Shown in pieces: positions 20,264-27,816 of a DNA stretch of 64,000 nucleotides. The position numbers were made by a program, and so were the translations under genes. The stretch lies in the NCBI RefSeq assembly GCF_965201005.1, contig NZ_OZ241747.1, forward strand, positions 1,860,001-1,924,000. The letters run 5' to 3'. The number at the start of each line of letters is the position of its first letter. Position 1 is the first letter of the stretch. Source of the stretch: Mucilaginibacter_A sp965201005. Lineage in GTDB: Bacteria > Bacteroidota > Bacteroidia > Sphingobacteriales > Sphingobacteriaceae. The notes beneath the pieces were generated by a model that had not been told where the DNA came from, ran no database searches, and saw nothing but the letters and a program-made list of their open reading frames with translations.

Positions 20264-21031
20264 TTAACTGTTTTCCAAAACATCATGGTATTTTGAAGCG
20301 ATCTGTTTCGGATATTTGCGGAACCAGCTATTGGTTTTCATTTTGATCACGCCTAAAAACGCTTCATGAAAAATTTTGGTTGACATTTTTGAAGCCCCGT
20401 GCCGGCGATCGGTAAAAATGATTGGTACTTCAACCACTTTAAAACCGAATTTAATGGCCGTAAACTTCATCTCAATCTGGAAAGCATAACCTACAAACTG
20501 GATTTTATTGAGCGGAATGGTTTCTAAAACTTTCCGGCGGTAGCATTTAAAGCCGGCGGTGGCGTCCTGCACATCAATACCGGTTACAAAGCGTACATAA
20601 ACTGAAGCAAAATAACTCATCATTACGCGGCTCATGGGCCAGTTGATTACGTTGACACCATTAATATAGCGCGAACCGACAGCAACATCCGCACCGTCAA
20701 CACAAGCCTGGCGCAAGCGCAAAAGATCATCCGGGTTGTGTGAAAAATCGGCGTCCATCTCATAAATAAAATCATAATGCCGATCGGTTGCCCATTTAAA
20801 ACCGAAAATGTAAGCAGTGCCCAAACCTTGTTTCCCGGCGCGCTCATGCAAAAAAAGTGTTTCCGGATAGAAGCTTTGCAGCGTTCGGATGATTGCTGCC
20901 GTGCCATCCGGAGAACCATCATCGATCACCAGCACATGGAAATCGTGCATAATAGAAAACACTTTGTGCAAAATGCGTTCGATGTTTTCTTTTTCGTTGT
21001 ATGTTGGTATGATAACCAGGCTATCGGGCAC
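20264..21031 (-). CDS. Polyprenol monophosphomannose synthase-like GT2 glycosyltransferase
   Basis: The 255-residue protein is of the dolichol-phosphate mannose synthase type. It would transfer a sugar from a nucleotide donor (GDP-mannose in the family) to a polyprenyl phosphate carrier at the inner face of the membrane. It has the GT2 signature IPTYNEKENIE at the N-terminus, DDGSPDGTA (about 36) and the metal-binding DADFSHNP (about 92-99), plus the family-typical RYINGVNVINWPMSR and FTDRRHGASKM. It lacks C-terminal membrane helices, like the soluble bacterial Ppm/DPM1 form. The start at 21031 is GTG; no closer ATG keeps the N-terminal strand. It lies upstream of ruvB on the same strand, with a 69-bp gap. 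Confidence 0.92.
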   Translation of the reverse strand: MPDSLVIIPTYNEKENIERILHKVFSIMHDFHVLVIDDGSPDGTAAIIRTLQSFYPETLFLHERAGKQGLGTAYIFGFKWATDRHYDFIYEMDADFSHNPDDLLRLRQACVDGADVAVGSRYINGVNVINWPMSRVMMSYFASVYVRFVTGIDVQDATAGFKCYRRKVLETIPLNKIQFVGYAFQIEMKFTAIKFGFKVVEVPIIFTDRRHGASKMSTKIFHEAFLGVIKMKTNSWFRKYPKQIASKYHDVLENS

Positions 21032-21086
21032 TTAAATTATTTTAAAAATTATAAACAACTGATATATAATAAAAATGATACTTCTT

Positions 21087-22565
21087 TTAAGGCATATTTG
21101 TTTCTGCCATAACTTCTTCAGGTTCAGTTATATAACTTCTTTCTTTTAACCTTGGTGAAACAAATAGATAAACTATTAAAAAAGCAGCCATGATCCCTAC
21201 AAATAACCAAAAATAATTTGCCCCTTCAAACCTTGAGAAAAAACCTTTGTTTGAAATACTGCTGTTTACGAATGCCGTAAAAACATTGCCGATGGCAACT
21301 GTAAGAAGCCATATTGCGCTCATTGTACTTTTCATTGATTTTGGCGACTGTGTATAAGCATATTCCAAACCGGTGATCGAAACCAAAACTTCGCCTGCTG
21401 ATAAGATTACATACGCCAAAATTTGCCACCAGACTGACGGATGCGCTCCGTGATCTATTTCGGTTTGTAGTAACGCGATAATCACAAAAGACAGGCCGGT
21501 AAGTGCCAGGCCAGCACCAATCCGGCGCAAAGGGGTGGTTTTTATACCCAAAGTATTTTCAAAAAAAGGATATATCCCATAAGTAAAAATTGGTATAAAC
21601 AGCAACAGGAAGATCGGGTTTACCGTTTGTACTTGCTCTGGTAATAAGTTAAGACCTAATATATGACGATCTAACTTTTGTGCCTGTAAAACCCATTCTG
21701 ATAAGTTCTGATCCCACATGGCCCAGAAAATCGGCACAAAAGCAAACACGGCCATTACTCGATAAACAGCTTTGATACCTTCTACTTTTTCCGGACGAAA
21801 TTTTTGTTTAGCCACGTCCAGCAGAGATTCCCCTTTTTTCTTTTTTCCTGCATTAAACAAAGCATACAAAGAGATGAAAACAAAATTGTCTTTTTTAATG
21901 CCCGAAGGAGGGACGCGCACATATTTTTTTCGGCCCGAGAAAAAAATAACTGTGGCCAAAGCCATCAAAATACCCGGAATCCCAAACGCCCATTTAGGAC
22001 CGAAGTTTGCATAAGTATATGGGATCAAAATAGTAGAAACAACAGAGCCGGCGTTGATGCTAAAGTAGAACCATCCATAAACTTTTGACATTAAGTGCTG
22101 ATTGTTTTGGCCAAACTGATCGCCAACATTTGCCGAAACACAAGATTTAATACCGCCAGCACCAATGGCAATCAGGATCAAACCATATCGAAAACCTTCT
22201 AAATTAGTATCAAACAGAGCCAAAAACAAGTGCCCAAAACAGTAAATGACCGATACCCACAAAATGATTTTATATTTTCCGGTAAACCAATCTGCCACGA
22301 TTGCCCCAACAAATGGAAGTGCGTAGGCAAGGGAAACAAAAAAATGCGTGCTTTCATTTGCTTTTGCTTCTGCTATAGTTTGTAAAGCCGGATTGTTTGT
22401 GGGGTTAAAAAATTGTGCAACCAAAAAAGTAGCCAGTATAGAACGCATCCCGTAAAAACTGAAACGTTCTGCGGCTTCGTTTCCGATAATGTAAGGTATA
22501 CTTTTAGGATATGAATTATCTGATCCAAAAGAAGCAACATTTGGTTTCAACGTACTGTTCGCCAT
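21087..22565 (-). CDS. POT-family proton-dependent peptide transporter
   Basis: This 492-residue inner-membrane major-facilitator protein imports di- and tripeptides with protons. It has the PTR2 signatures: the ERFSFYGMRSIL segment near residue 35 (the ExxERFxYYG motif), FVGAIVADWFTGKYKIILW (about 84-102), and FYFSINAGSVVSTILIPY (about 167-184). About 12-14 hydrophobic helices are evident. The central loop (KKKKGESLLDVAKQKFRPEK) and the C-terminal AEVMAETNMP-like tail are cytoplasmic. ATG 22565 is the start. It is on the minus strand next to a secreted protein gene, with no apparent pathway link. Confidence 0.95.
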   Translation of the reverse strand: MANSTLKPNVASFGSDNSYPKSIPYIIGNEAAERFSFYGMRSILATFLVAQFFNPTNNPALQTIAEAKANESTHFFVSLAYALPFVGAIVADWFTGKYKIILWVSVIYCFGHLFLALFDTNLEGFRYGLILIAIGAGGIKSCVSANVGDQFGQNNQHLMSKVYGWFYFSINAGSVVSTILIPYTYANFGPKWAFGIPGILMALATVIFFSGRKKYVRVPPSGIKKDNFVFISLYALFNAGKKKKGESLLDVAKQKFRPEKVEGIKAVYRVMAVFAFVPIFWAMWDQNLSEWVLQAQKLDRHILGLNLLPEQVQTVNPIFLLLFIPIFTYGIYPFFENTLGIKTTPLRRIGAGLALTGLSFVIIALLQTEIDHGAHPSVWWQILAYVILSAGEVLVSITGLEYAYTQSPKSMKSTMSAIWLLTVAIGNVFTAFVNSSISNKGFFSRFEGANYFWLFVGIMAAFLIVYLFVSPRLKERSYITEPEEVMAETNMP

Positions 22566-22643
22566 GCTTTAGCTTATATTTTTTGTTTAAATTAAAGAAA
22601 TTTTACTGATAAAAACAGCTTTCTGATCCCAAAAACAATATAA

Positions 22644-23609
22644 CTAACTTTTTTTATAATTTTTTTTGGTTGGGAATGAAGGAGTTGACTGTTTCCTAAT
22701 ATTTTCTATAGAATCTGTACGCTGCTTTTTCGGGTCAATATAAGTTGCATCGCGCTCTTCGGGAATGTTGCGCATATCCAGGTTTTGCACAAATTTCCAG
22801 CGGTTGTTTTTGAGTTGGTAACCGTCATAAGTTAAATCCGGACCGTAAACACTATAATCAGTTTTTATTTTCGGATCAGGCGGGGCAAGGTGATCGAACA
22901 CAATCAAATCCCGATCCGGCACAAAACGCAGCAACATCGATGCCTGTCGGCTATATTCAAACACGATCCGGTCACGGCTTCTGGCATTTTCATCAAAAAC
23001 AGGCAAACCAAAAACAGGCGCGTTGTTTTTAAAGGATAAAACCTCAATTACTTTTTTGGTGGTTTTTACCGTGTTTCCTTTCCAACCGAGCAAAACATAA
23101 TACGGTTTTTCTGTTCCGGTTTTGATAATTTTATAATATTGCGCGCCCAGCCATTTTTGTGCTGTAAAAACAGAATCTTCCGGGTTTTTGATGAACGGCG
23201 TGAAATCCGTTAGCGGGAACATTTTTAAAGCACCGTTGGTATTTAACTGAATAGTTCCGTAATACCGGTAACTGCCATCTTCGTTCATCACGTGCCAGGT
23301 AAAAATGCGGAACTGGTTATCAGGCGCGTACAGTTTTGATACTGTTTTTACCGAGTCAAATTTGTAATGGTAAGAACCCGGGATTTTTAAAGCGTTGACA
23401 AAAGTCCTGATAAATTGATAATTGGAATTTTTCCTTTCAAGGTCATTCTCATTATTTATCACATTGTTACCCAAGGTTTTGAGGCTATCTTCGTAAAGCT
23501 TGAGTTTCGTCTGATCAGCTGATGGTAATTGTGCAAAACCAGACAAGCTCGGCAAAGAAAAAAGCAGCAATAAAACATATTGAAATTTTCTACAGGTAGC
23601 GCGATTCAT
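22644..23609 (-). CDS. Conserved secreted protein of unknown function
   Basis: I do not recognise a named family. From ATG 23609 the protein has a signal peptide (MNRATCRKFQYVLLLLFSLP, cleavage near GFAQ) and about 295 mature residues rich in beta-strand patterns and aromatic residues (FRIFTWHVMNEDGSYRYYGTIQL, AQYYKIIKTG). An upstream ATG at 23627 would spoil the signal. The C-terminus is basic (SFPTKKNYKKS). Proteins of this size and style are frequent in Bacteroidota and are likely periplasmic or outer-membrane associated. It is divergent from the PgpH-like gene, with a 163-bp gap that holds a GATGCTGTTTTTAC motif at 23669. Confidence 0.75.
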   Translation of the reverse strand: MNRATCRKFQYVLLLLFSLPSLSGFAQLPSADQTKLKLYEDSLKTLGNNVINNENDLERKNSNYQFIRTFVNALKIPGSYHYKFDSVKTVSKLYAPDNQFRIFTWHVMNEDGSYRYYGTIQLNTNGALKMFPLTDFTPFIKNPEDSVFTAQKWLGAQYYKIIKTGTEKPYYVLLGWKGNTVKTTKKVIEVLSFKNNAPVFGLPVFDENARSRDRIVFEYSRQASMLLRFVPDRDLIVFDHLAPPDPKIKTDYSVYGPDLTYDGYQLKNNRWKFVQNLDMRNIPEERDATYIDPKKQRTDSIENIRKQSTPSFPTKKNYKKS

Positions 23610-23772
23610 CAGCTGCAAAATAAACATTTGATTATCTTAAACGCAGTTTTATTTATTAAGGTGTTGCAGATGCTGTTTTTACAGGGTATTTTTTGGGCTG
23701 AAGGTTGAATTGCAAACATGAAAAACAGATGAAAGAGAAAAAAGCCTAAATTTGGCCGGTTAACTATTTTTG

Positions 23773-25839
23773 ATGGCAATTTTAAACTCATCCCGGCAAA
23801 AAGCTTTAATGCGTAAGTTTGCCATGAACATCAAGTTTTTGATGATGTTCATGGCAGTTGTTGTGATTATTTTTACCCTGCCCAAACAGGCCAAGTTTCG
23901 TTACGAATATGGGAAAGGTCGCATCTGGAACCAAAAAGATTTAATTTCGCCTTACAATTTCGCCATCTTAAAAACCAATGCCGAGCTGGATGTGGACAAA
24001 GAATCAGCTTTGCGCAGTATTAGCCCGATATATCAACTCGGACCGCAAACAGAGCAACAAGAAACCGATAATTTTAAGAACGATTTTGAAATCAAATGGC
24101 ACAACGACAGCCTGAACGAACGGCAAAAAGAAACTTACCTGAAACTTGGCCTCAACCTTTTAGCAACTGTTTATAAAAAAGGTGTGGTTGCGCTGAACAA
24201 AAAATTTCAGGATTCGGCAGAAAATTATGATATCACCGTCCTGCAAAATAAAATTGCTACAAACACCAATACTGCTGCACTATTCACCAAAGAGCGGGCT
24301 TTAAATTATTGCGATCAGTTTTTAAGCAAGCAGCCCGGTATTGATAAATCCTTTTTAATCAGCTTGTTGCAGGATCATATTCAATATAATGTAAGTTATG
24401 ATCAACCCTTAACCCGGCAGCTGGAAAGTGAAACTGTTGAAGGGATATCGCAAACGCGGGGCATGGTGCAAAAAGGGGAACTGATTGTGGCCAAAGGTTC
24501 GGTGATCAACCAGGATGTTTTTCAAAAATTAGAATCCTTTAAAAAAGCTTTTGAAGATAATGCCCACGTAACCGGTGATAGAAGAATGGTTTTGCTGGGG
24601 CAGTTTTTACTGGTTTTTTTGGTGGTTTCGCTGTTGGTGATTTTTCTTTTTTTGTTCAGAAGGGATATTTATAACGATAATCGTTTGGTTGGGTTGATTT
24701 TACTGGTGATCACTTCTATGCTGGTCACCTTATCCTGGGCCATACTTTTTCAGATGCCAAACCTGTATTATATACCGTATTGTATTGTCCCGATTATCAT
24801 CCGGATATTATTTGATACCAGGCTTGCCCTCAACATTCATTTGCTCGTGGTTTTAATTGCCGGTTTTTTTGTGCCGAACAGTTTTGAGTTTGCTTTTTAT
24901 GAACTTACGGCCGGCATGGTTTCCATTTATAGTATCAAAAACCTGATCCGCAGGGAACAGTTTTTAATTTCGGCCCTGCTGATTTTAAGCTGTTATTTAG
25001 TTTCTTTTCTGGGGATTTCTTTCATCAGGGAAGGCAGTTTTCGTGCCATCGACTGGAATGATTTTCTACCGTTTATCGTAAGTGTTTCTTTAACCTTGCT
25101 GGCTTATCCGCTGATTTATGCTTTTGAAAAGGTTTTTGGCATCACTTCGGATATCACTTTAATCGAGTTGACCAATACCAATTCTTCGATCCTGCGCGAT
25201 CTGGCATTTAACGCGCCGGGCACTTTTCAGCATTCTTTGCAGGTTGCCAATCTGGCCGAAACCGCTATTTATACCATTGGCGGCAATGCTTTGCTGGTGC
25301 GGGCAGGCGCCTTGTACCACGATATTGGCAAAATGGAAAACCCACAGTATTTTATCGAAAACCAAACACAGGGTTTTAACCCGCATGATAAGCTGTCGTA
25401 CGAAGAAAGTGCCCGTGTAATTATCCGTCATGTACAAAAAGGGGTAGAGCTGGCACGGAAAAAAAATCTGCCCGAAATTATCGTCGATTTCATCCGGACA
25501 CATCACGGTAATACGCGGGTGGACTATTTTTACCAGTCTTTTTTAAAAAATTTCCCCGAAAAAATTGTGGATGAAAACACTTTCCGATATCCGGGGCCGA
25601 TCCCTTTTTCCAAAGAAACCGGTGTTTTAATGCTGGCAGATTCGGTTGAAGCAGCTTCCAGGGCATTGAAGGAACCAAACTTTACCTCGATCAATAACCT
25701 GGTTGATAAGCTGGTAAACTATAAACTGGAGCAAGGTCAGCTTAAAAACAGCAATATCACTTTAAAGGAAATTGAAACTGTAAAATCGATCTTTAAAAAG
25801 ATGCTGATGGGCATTTATCATGTGCGCATTGATTATTGA
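23773..25839 (+). CDS. PgpH-like 7TM-HD cyclic-di-AMP phosphodiesterase
   Basis: It is a membrane phosphodiesterase of the 7TMR-HDED/7TM-HD family, whose studied member PgpH hydrolyses cyclic di-AMP. The order is an N-terminal membrane helix (about 17-35, FLMMFMAVVVIIFTLP), an extracytoplasmic domain (about 40-260, 7TMR-HDED type), seven membrane helices (about 275-460) and a C-terminal HD domain (NAPGTFQHSLQVANLAE, then YHDIGKMENPQYF, and IRTHHGNTRVDYFY). All HD metal ligands appear present. The first ATG is 23773. It lies directly upstream of tRNA-Ser with only 76 bp between, so the tRNA promoter falls just after its stop. Confidence 0.93.
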   Translation: MAILNSSRQKALMRKFAMNIKFLMMFMAVVVIIFTLPKQAKFRYEYGKGRIWNQKDLISPYNFAILKTNAELDVDKESALRSISPIYQLGPQTEQQETDNFKNDFEIKWHNDSLNERQKETYLKLGLNLLATVYKKGVVALNKKFQDSAENYDITVLQNKIATNTNTAALFTKERALNYCDQFLSKQPGIDKSFLISLLQDHIQYNVSYDQPLTRQLESETVEGISQTRGMVQKGELIVAKGSVINQDVFQKLESFKKAFEDNAHVTGDRRMVLLGQFLLVFLVVSLLVIFLFLFRRDIYNDNRLVGLILLVITSMLVTLSWAILFQMPNLYYIPYCIVPIIIRILFDTRLALNIHLLVVLIAGFFVPNSFEFAFYELTAGMVSIYSIKNLIRREQFLISALLILSCYLVSFLGISFIREGSFRAIDWNDFLPFIVSVSLTLLAYPLIYAFEKVFGITSDITLIELTNTNSSILRDLAFNAPGTFQHSLQVANLAETAIYTIGGNALLVRAGALYHDIGKMENPQYFIENQTQGFNPHDKLSYEESARVIIRHVQKGVELARKKNLPEIIVDFIRTHHGNTRVDYFYQSFLKNFPEKIVDENTFRYPGPIPFSKETGVLMLADSVEAASRALKEPNFTSINNLVDKLVNYKLEQGQLKNSNITLKEIETVKSIFKKMLMGIYHVRIDY

Positions 25840-25869
25840 TAATTTTTTTTGCTGCGGAAGCTGAATTGC

Positions 25870-25877
25870 TATATTTG
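25870..25877 (+). promoter_or_regulatory. -7 box of the tRNA-Ser promoter
   Basis: TATATTTG matches the Bacteroidota -7 consensus TAnnTTTG and lies 38 nt before the mature tRNA 5' end. No perfect TTTG box at -33 is seen. Confidence 0.65.
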
Positions 25878-25915
25878 CACTCCTTAAAAAAAGCAAAGTT
25901 AAACGAGGAGACACT

Positions 25916-26002
25916 GGTGAGGTGCCTGAGAGGCCGAAAGGATCAGTTTGCTAAACTGACGTACGGGAAACTGTACCGAGGGTTCGAATCCCTCCCTCAC
26001 CG
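25916..26002 (+). tRNA. tRNA-Ser (anticodon GCT)
   Basis: The acceptor stem GGTGAGG pairs fully with CCTCACC (25995-26001), with discriminator G26002. The anticodon loop TTGCTAA carries GCT. A long variable arm (TACGGGAAACTGTA) and the T-loop GGTTCGAATCC are typical of a class II tRNA-Ser, 87 nt without an encoded CCA. Its 3' end is the insertion site of the downstream island: the 19 bp at 25981-25999 recur at 42939-42957. Confidence 0.97.
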
Positions 26003-26025
26003 CTGATTACTCAGTCAAAAACATC

Positions 26026-26060
26026 AAAAGCCTGTAAATCATATATTTACAGGCTTTTTT
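26026..26060 (+). terminator. Rho-independent terminator of tRNA-Ser
   Basis: AAAAGCCTGTAAAT pairs with ATTTACAGGCTTTT across a short AT loop and is followed by a T run. A related hairpin with GCCTGCAAAT stands at 42985-43017, at the same distance after the duplicated tRNA tail. Confidence 0.9.
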
Positions 26061-26221
26061 GTTACCATGAGATCGTCAAAATATACAGGAAATCGCAAAA
26101 AAATGAGCGACATTCGTTACGTCTTTTTCCAACCAAAAAAAGGCGTAACGAAAACGGCTTAATTAGCTGATTTACAAGCTTTTCAGATGTTCAAACGATG
26201 AACATATTGACTTTTACCTCT

Positions 26222-26257
26222 GAATTTCGACATTTATTCACTAAAGAATTTCGACAT
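26222..26257 (+). repeat. Direct repeats before the integrase start
   Basis: GAATTTCGACAT occurs at 26222-26233 and 26246-26257, 24 bp apart, the second overlapping the integrase ATG (26256). The position suggests arm-type integrase binding sites or an operator. The preceding stretch 26063-26221 has no gene but has a near-perfect inverted repeat (GTTACGTCTTTTT near 26118 and AAAAAAGGCGTAAC near 26140). Confidence 0.5.
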
Positions 26258-26576
26258 GTTGGAAAAAAGTTTAGGCTTGATGTTTTATTTAAGACGGCCA
26301 AGGAATTATCAGGGCGGACCAGTGTATATCTACTTTAAGATAACCGTTGATGGTGTAAGTAAAGACCTTTCTGTTAAACGCTCCTGGGAACCGTCGAGAT
26401 GGAATTCAAAAGGAAATCGTGCAAACAGCAACAAAGAAGATGTTAAAATACTTAACGAGTATCTCGACGTTTTACAGAACAAAGCCTACGATGCCCGGAA
26501 ACATCTGATCGACCGGGGCAAAGTGGTTACCGCTTTAGCTATAGTAAAATTGCTTTCCGGGGCCGAAGAACTGTAA
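26256..26576 (+). pseudogene. Tyrosine integrase, N-terminal fragment
   Basis: This 106-residue fragment is the Arm DNA-binding domain of a Bacteroidota site-specific recombinase: MLEKSLGLMFYLRRPRNYQG, then PVYIYFKITVDGVSKDLSVK and RSWEPSRWNS. Full enzymes are about 400 residues; the core-binding and catalytic domains with the R-H-R-Y residues are missing. The frame runs into the left end of the IS3 element, which supplies the stop codon. The missing 3' part is not present on the other side of the IS, where the CRISPR array begins within 45 bp, so a deletion went with the insertion. It was probably the recombinase that placed the island at tRNA-Ser. Confidence 0.88.
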
Positions 26577-26636
26577 CCCCTTCTAAAATTCGGACTGTTT
26601 GAAAGGCGAAAAGTCTTTAAATTTAACAGTCAGAAG

Positions 26637-26903
26637 ATGAAGAAATCAATTATTAGCGAAGCGCAGATCGTTAAAGCACTCAAGGAGTACGAAGGCGGTA
26701 GAGACCACGGGCAGATCTGCCGGGAGTTAGGCATCCATAAATCCACCTTTTATAACTGGCGAAAGAAATATGCCGGTATGGACAGCCAGGAACTGAAACG
26801 GTTAAAGGAATTGGAGGAAGAGAACCGCCGGCTGAAACACATGTACGCCGAATTGGCGCTGGATAACAAAATGCTAAAGGACGTTCTGGGAAAAAAGTTC
26901 TAA
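26637..26903 (+). CDS. IS3 OrfA, helix-turn-helix protein
   Basis: It is the 88-residue DNA-binding subunit of the IS3 transposase. The helix-turn-helix is at about 5-50 (EAQIVKALKEYEGGRDHGQI, CRELGIHKSTFYNWRKKYAG) and a leucine-zipper-like coiled coil follows (LKRLKELEEENRRLKHMYAE). It terminates GKKF; the AAAAAAG run just before the stop (26891-26897) allows a -1 frameshift into orfB, giving the OrfAB fusion transposase. Downstream of the slippery site the -1 frame is open through to the orfB ATG. Confidence 0.95.
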   Translation: MKKSIISEAQIVKALKEYEGGRDHGQICRELGIHKSTFYNWRKKYAGMDSQELKRLKELEEENRRLKHMYAELALDNKMLKDVLGKKF

Positions 26904-26923
26904 AGCCCTGCCAGCGAAAAGAC

Positions 26924-27733
26924 ATGGTTACTTATTTGATGGAATGCCATCAGGTAAGTATCAGCAGGGCTTGTAAGGCAATTAATTTGTCTAAATCCAT
27001 GTATTATTACAAAAACACGCGGGATGATTCAGAGACGATCGGCAAACTCTTGGAGCTTTCAGAAAAGCATCCAACCGAAGGCCAGGACCTGTATTACAGC
27101 CGGATCCGTCAGCAGGGCTTTTTGTGGAATTACAAACGGGTGCGCCGGGTTTACCTGCTGCTGGGCATGAACAGGCGCAAAAGAACAAAAAGACGTGTAC
27201 CGGCCAGGGTAAAAGTACCACTTGCAGTACCTGAACGTGCTGGTGAAATGTGGTCTGTAGATTTTATGAGCGATGTACTGGTGAACAAAAGGAAGTTCCG
27301 GACGCTGAACGTGATAGATGATTATAACCGGCAGGCTATTACCGTAGAAGCAGCGCATTCACTGCCTGCTATCCGGGTAACACAAATATTGGAATATGCT
27401 ATCAAAGAAAAAGGTAAACCGAAATGCATCAGGGTAGATAACGGGCCGGAGTTTATCAGTAAAGAATTCAAGGATTGGTGTACGCAAAAGGGAATTACAA
27501 TCAGACATACCCAGCCTGGAAAACCGATGCAGAATGGTTATATTGAAAGGTTCAACCGGACTTTTAGGGAAAATATACTGGATGCTTATCTCTTTGAAGA
27601 CATTAACCAAGTACAGCAATTAGCCGATGAATGGATGGAAGATTAAAATTACAAAAGGCCTCATGAAGCATTAGGCGGATTAACACCCGATTATTCTAAA
27701 CAGATTAAACAACTTAAACATAAATTGAAATAA
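26924..27733 (+). pseudogene. IS3 OrfB, DDE transposase with nonsense mutation
   Basis: It is an integrase-core (rve) transposase with the catalytic triad in WSVDFMSD, IRVDNGPEF and NGYIERFNRTFRE. The frame has an in-frame TAA at 27644-27646 inside the conserved motif that normally reads DYNxxRPHxALGG: here it reads MED-stop-NYKRPHEALGG, so TAT or TAC has most likely become TAA. The family sequence continues in frame to a natural stop at 27731-27733. The product up to the first stop is 240 residues and lacks 28 C-terminal residues. All catalytic residues are upstream of the stop, but the lost motif is conserved, so I expect loss of function. Confidence 0.9.
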
Positions 27734-27816
27734 ATTAGTCCTTTAAATACCTGTCCGAAATAAGGGAGGGTTACACGTGGTTTAAAAAGCTGGAAAAGCT
27801 TTTCGTTTTCTTCGGA

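Larger units (their letters stand above)
26572..27775 (+). mobile_element. IS3-family insertion sequence
   Basis: The imperfect terminal inverted repeats begin TGTAACCC at the left (26572) and read TGTAACCC on the opposite strand at the right (ending 27775); both continue to a TTCGGAC block about 20 bp in. Length is 1204 bp. It has the usual orfA and orfB, with orfB in the -1 frame and a canonical A6G slippery site (26891-26897) at the end of orfA. No target duplication is visible (AAC on the left, CGT on the right), consistent with a later deletion or recombination between two copies. The transposase has a nonsense mutation, so this copy is probably inactive. Confidence 0.92.
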
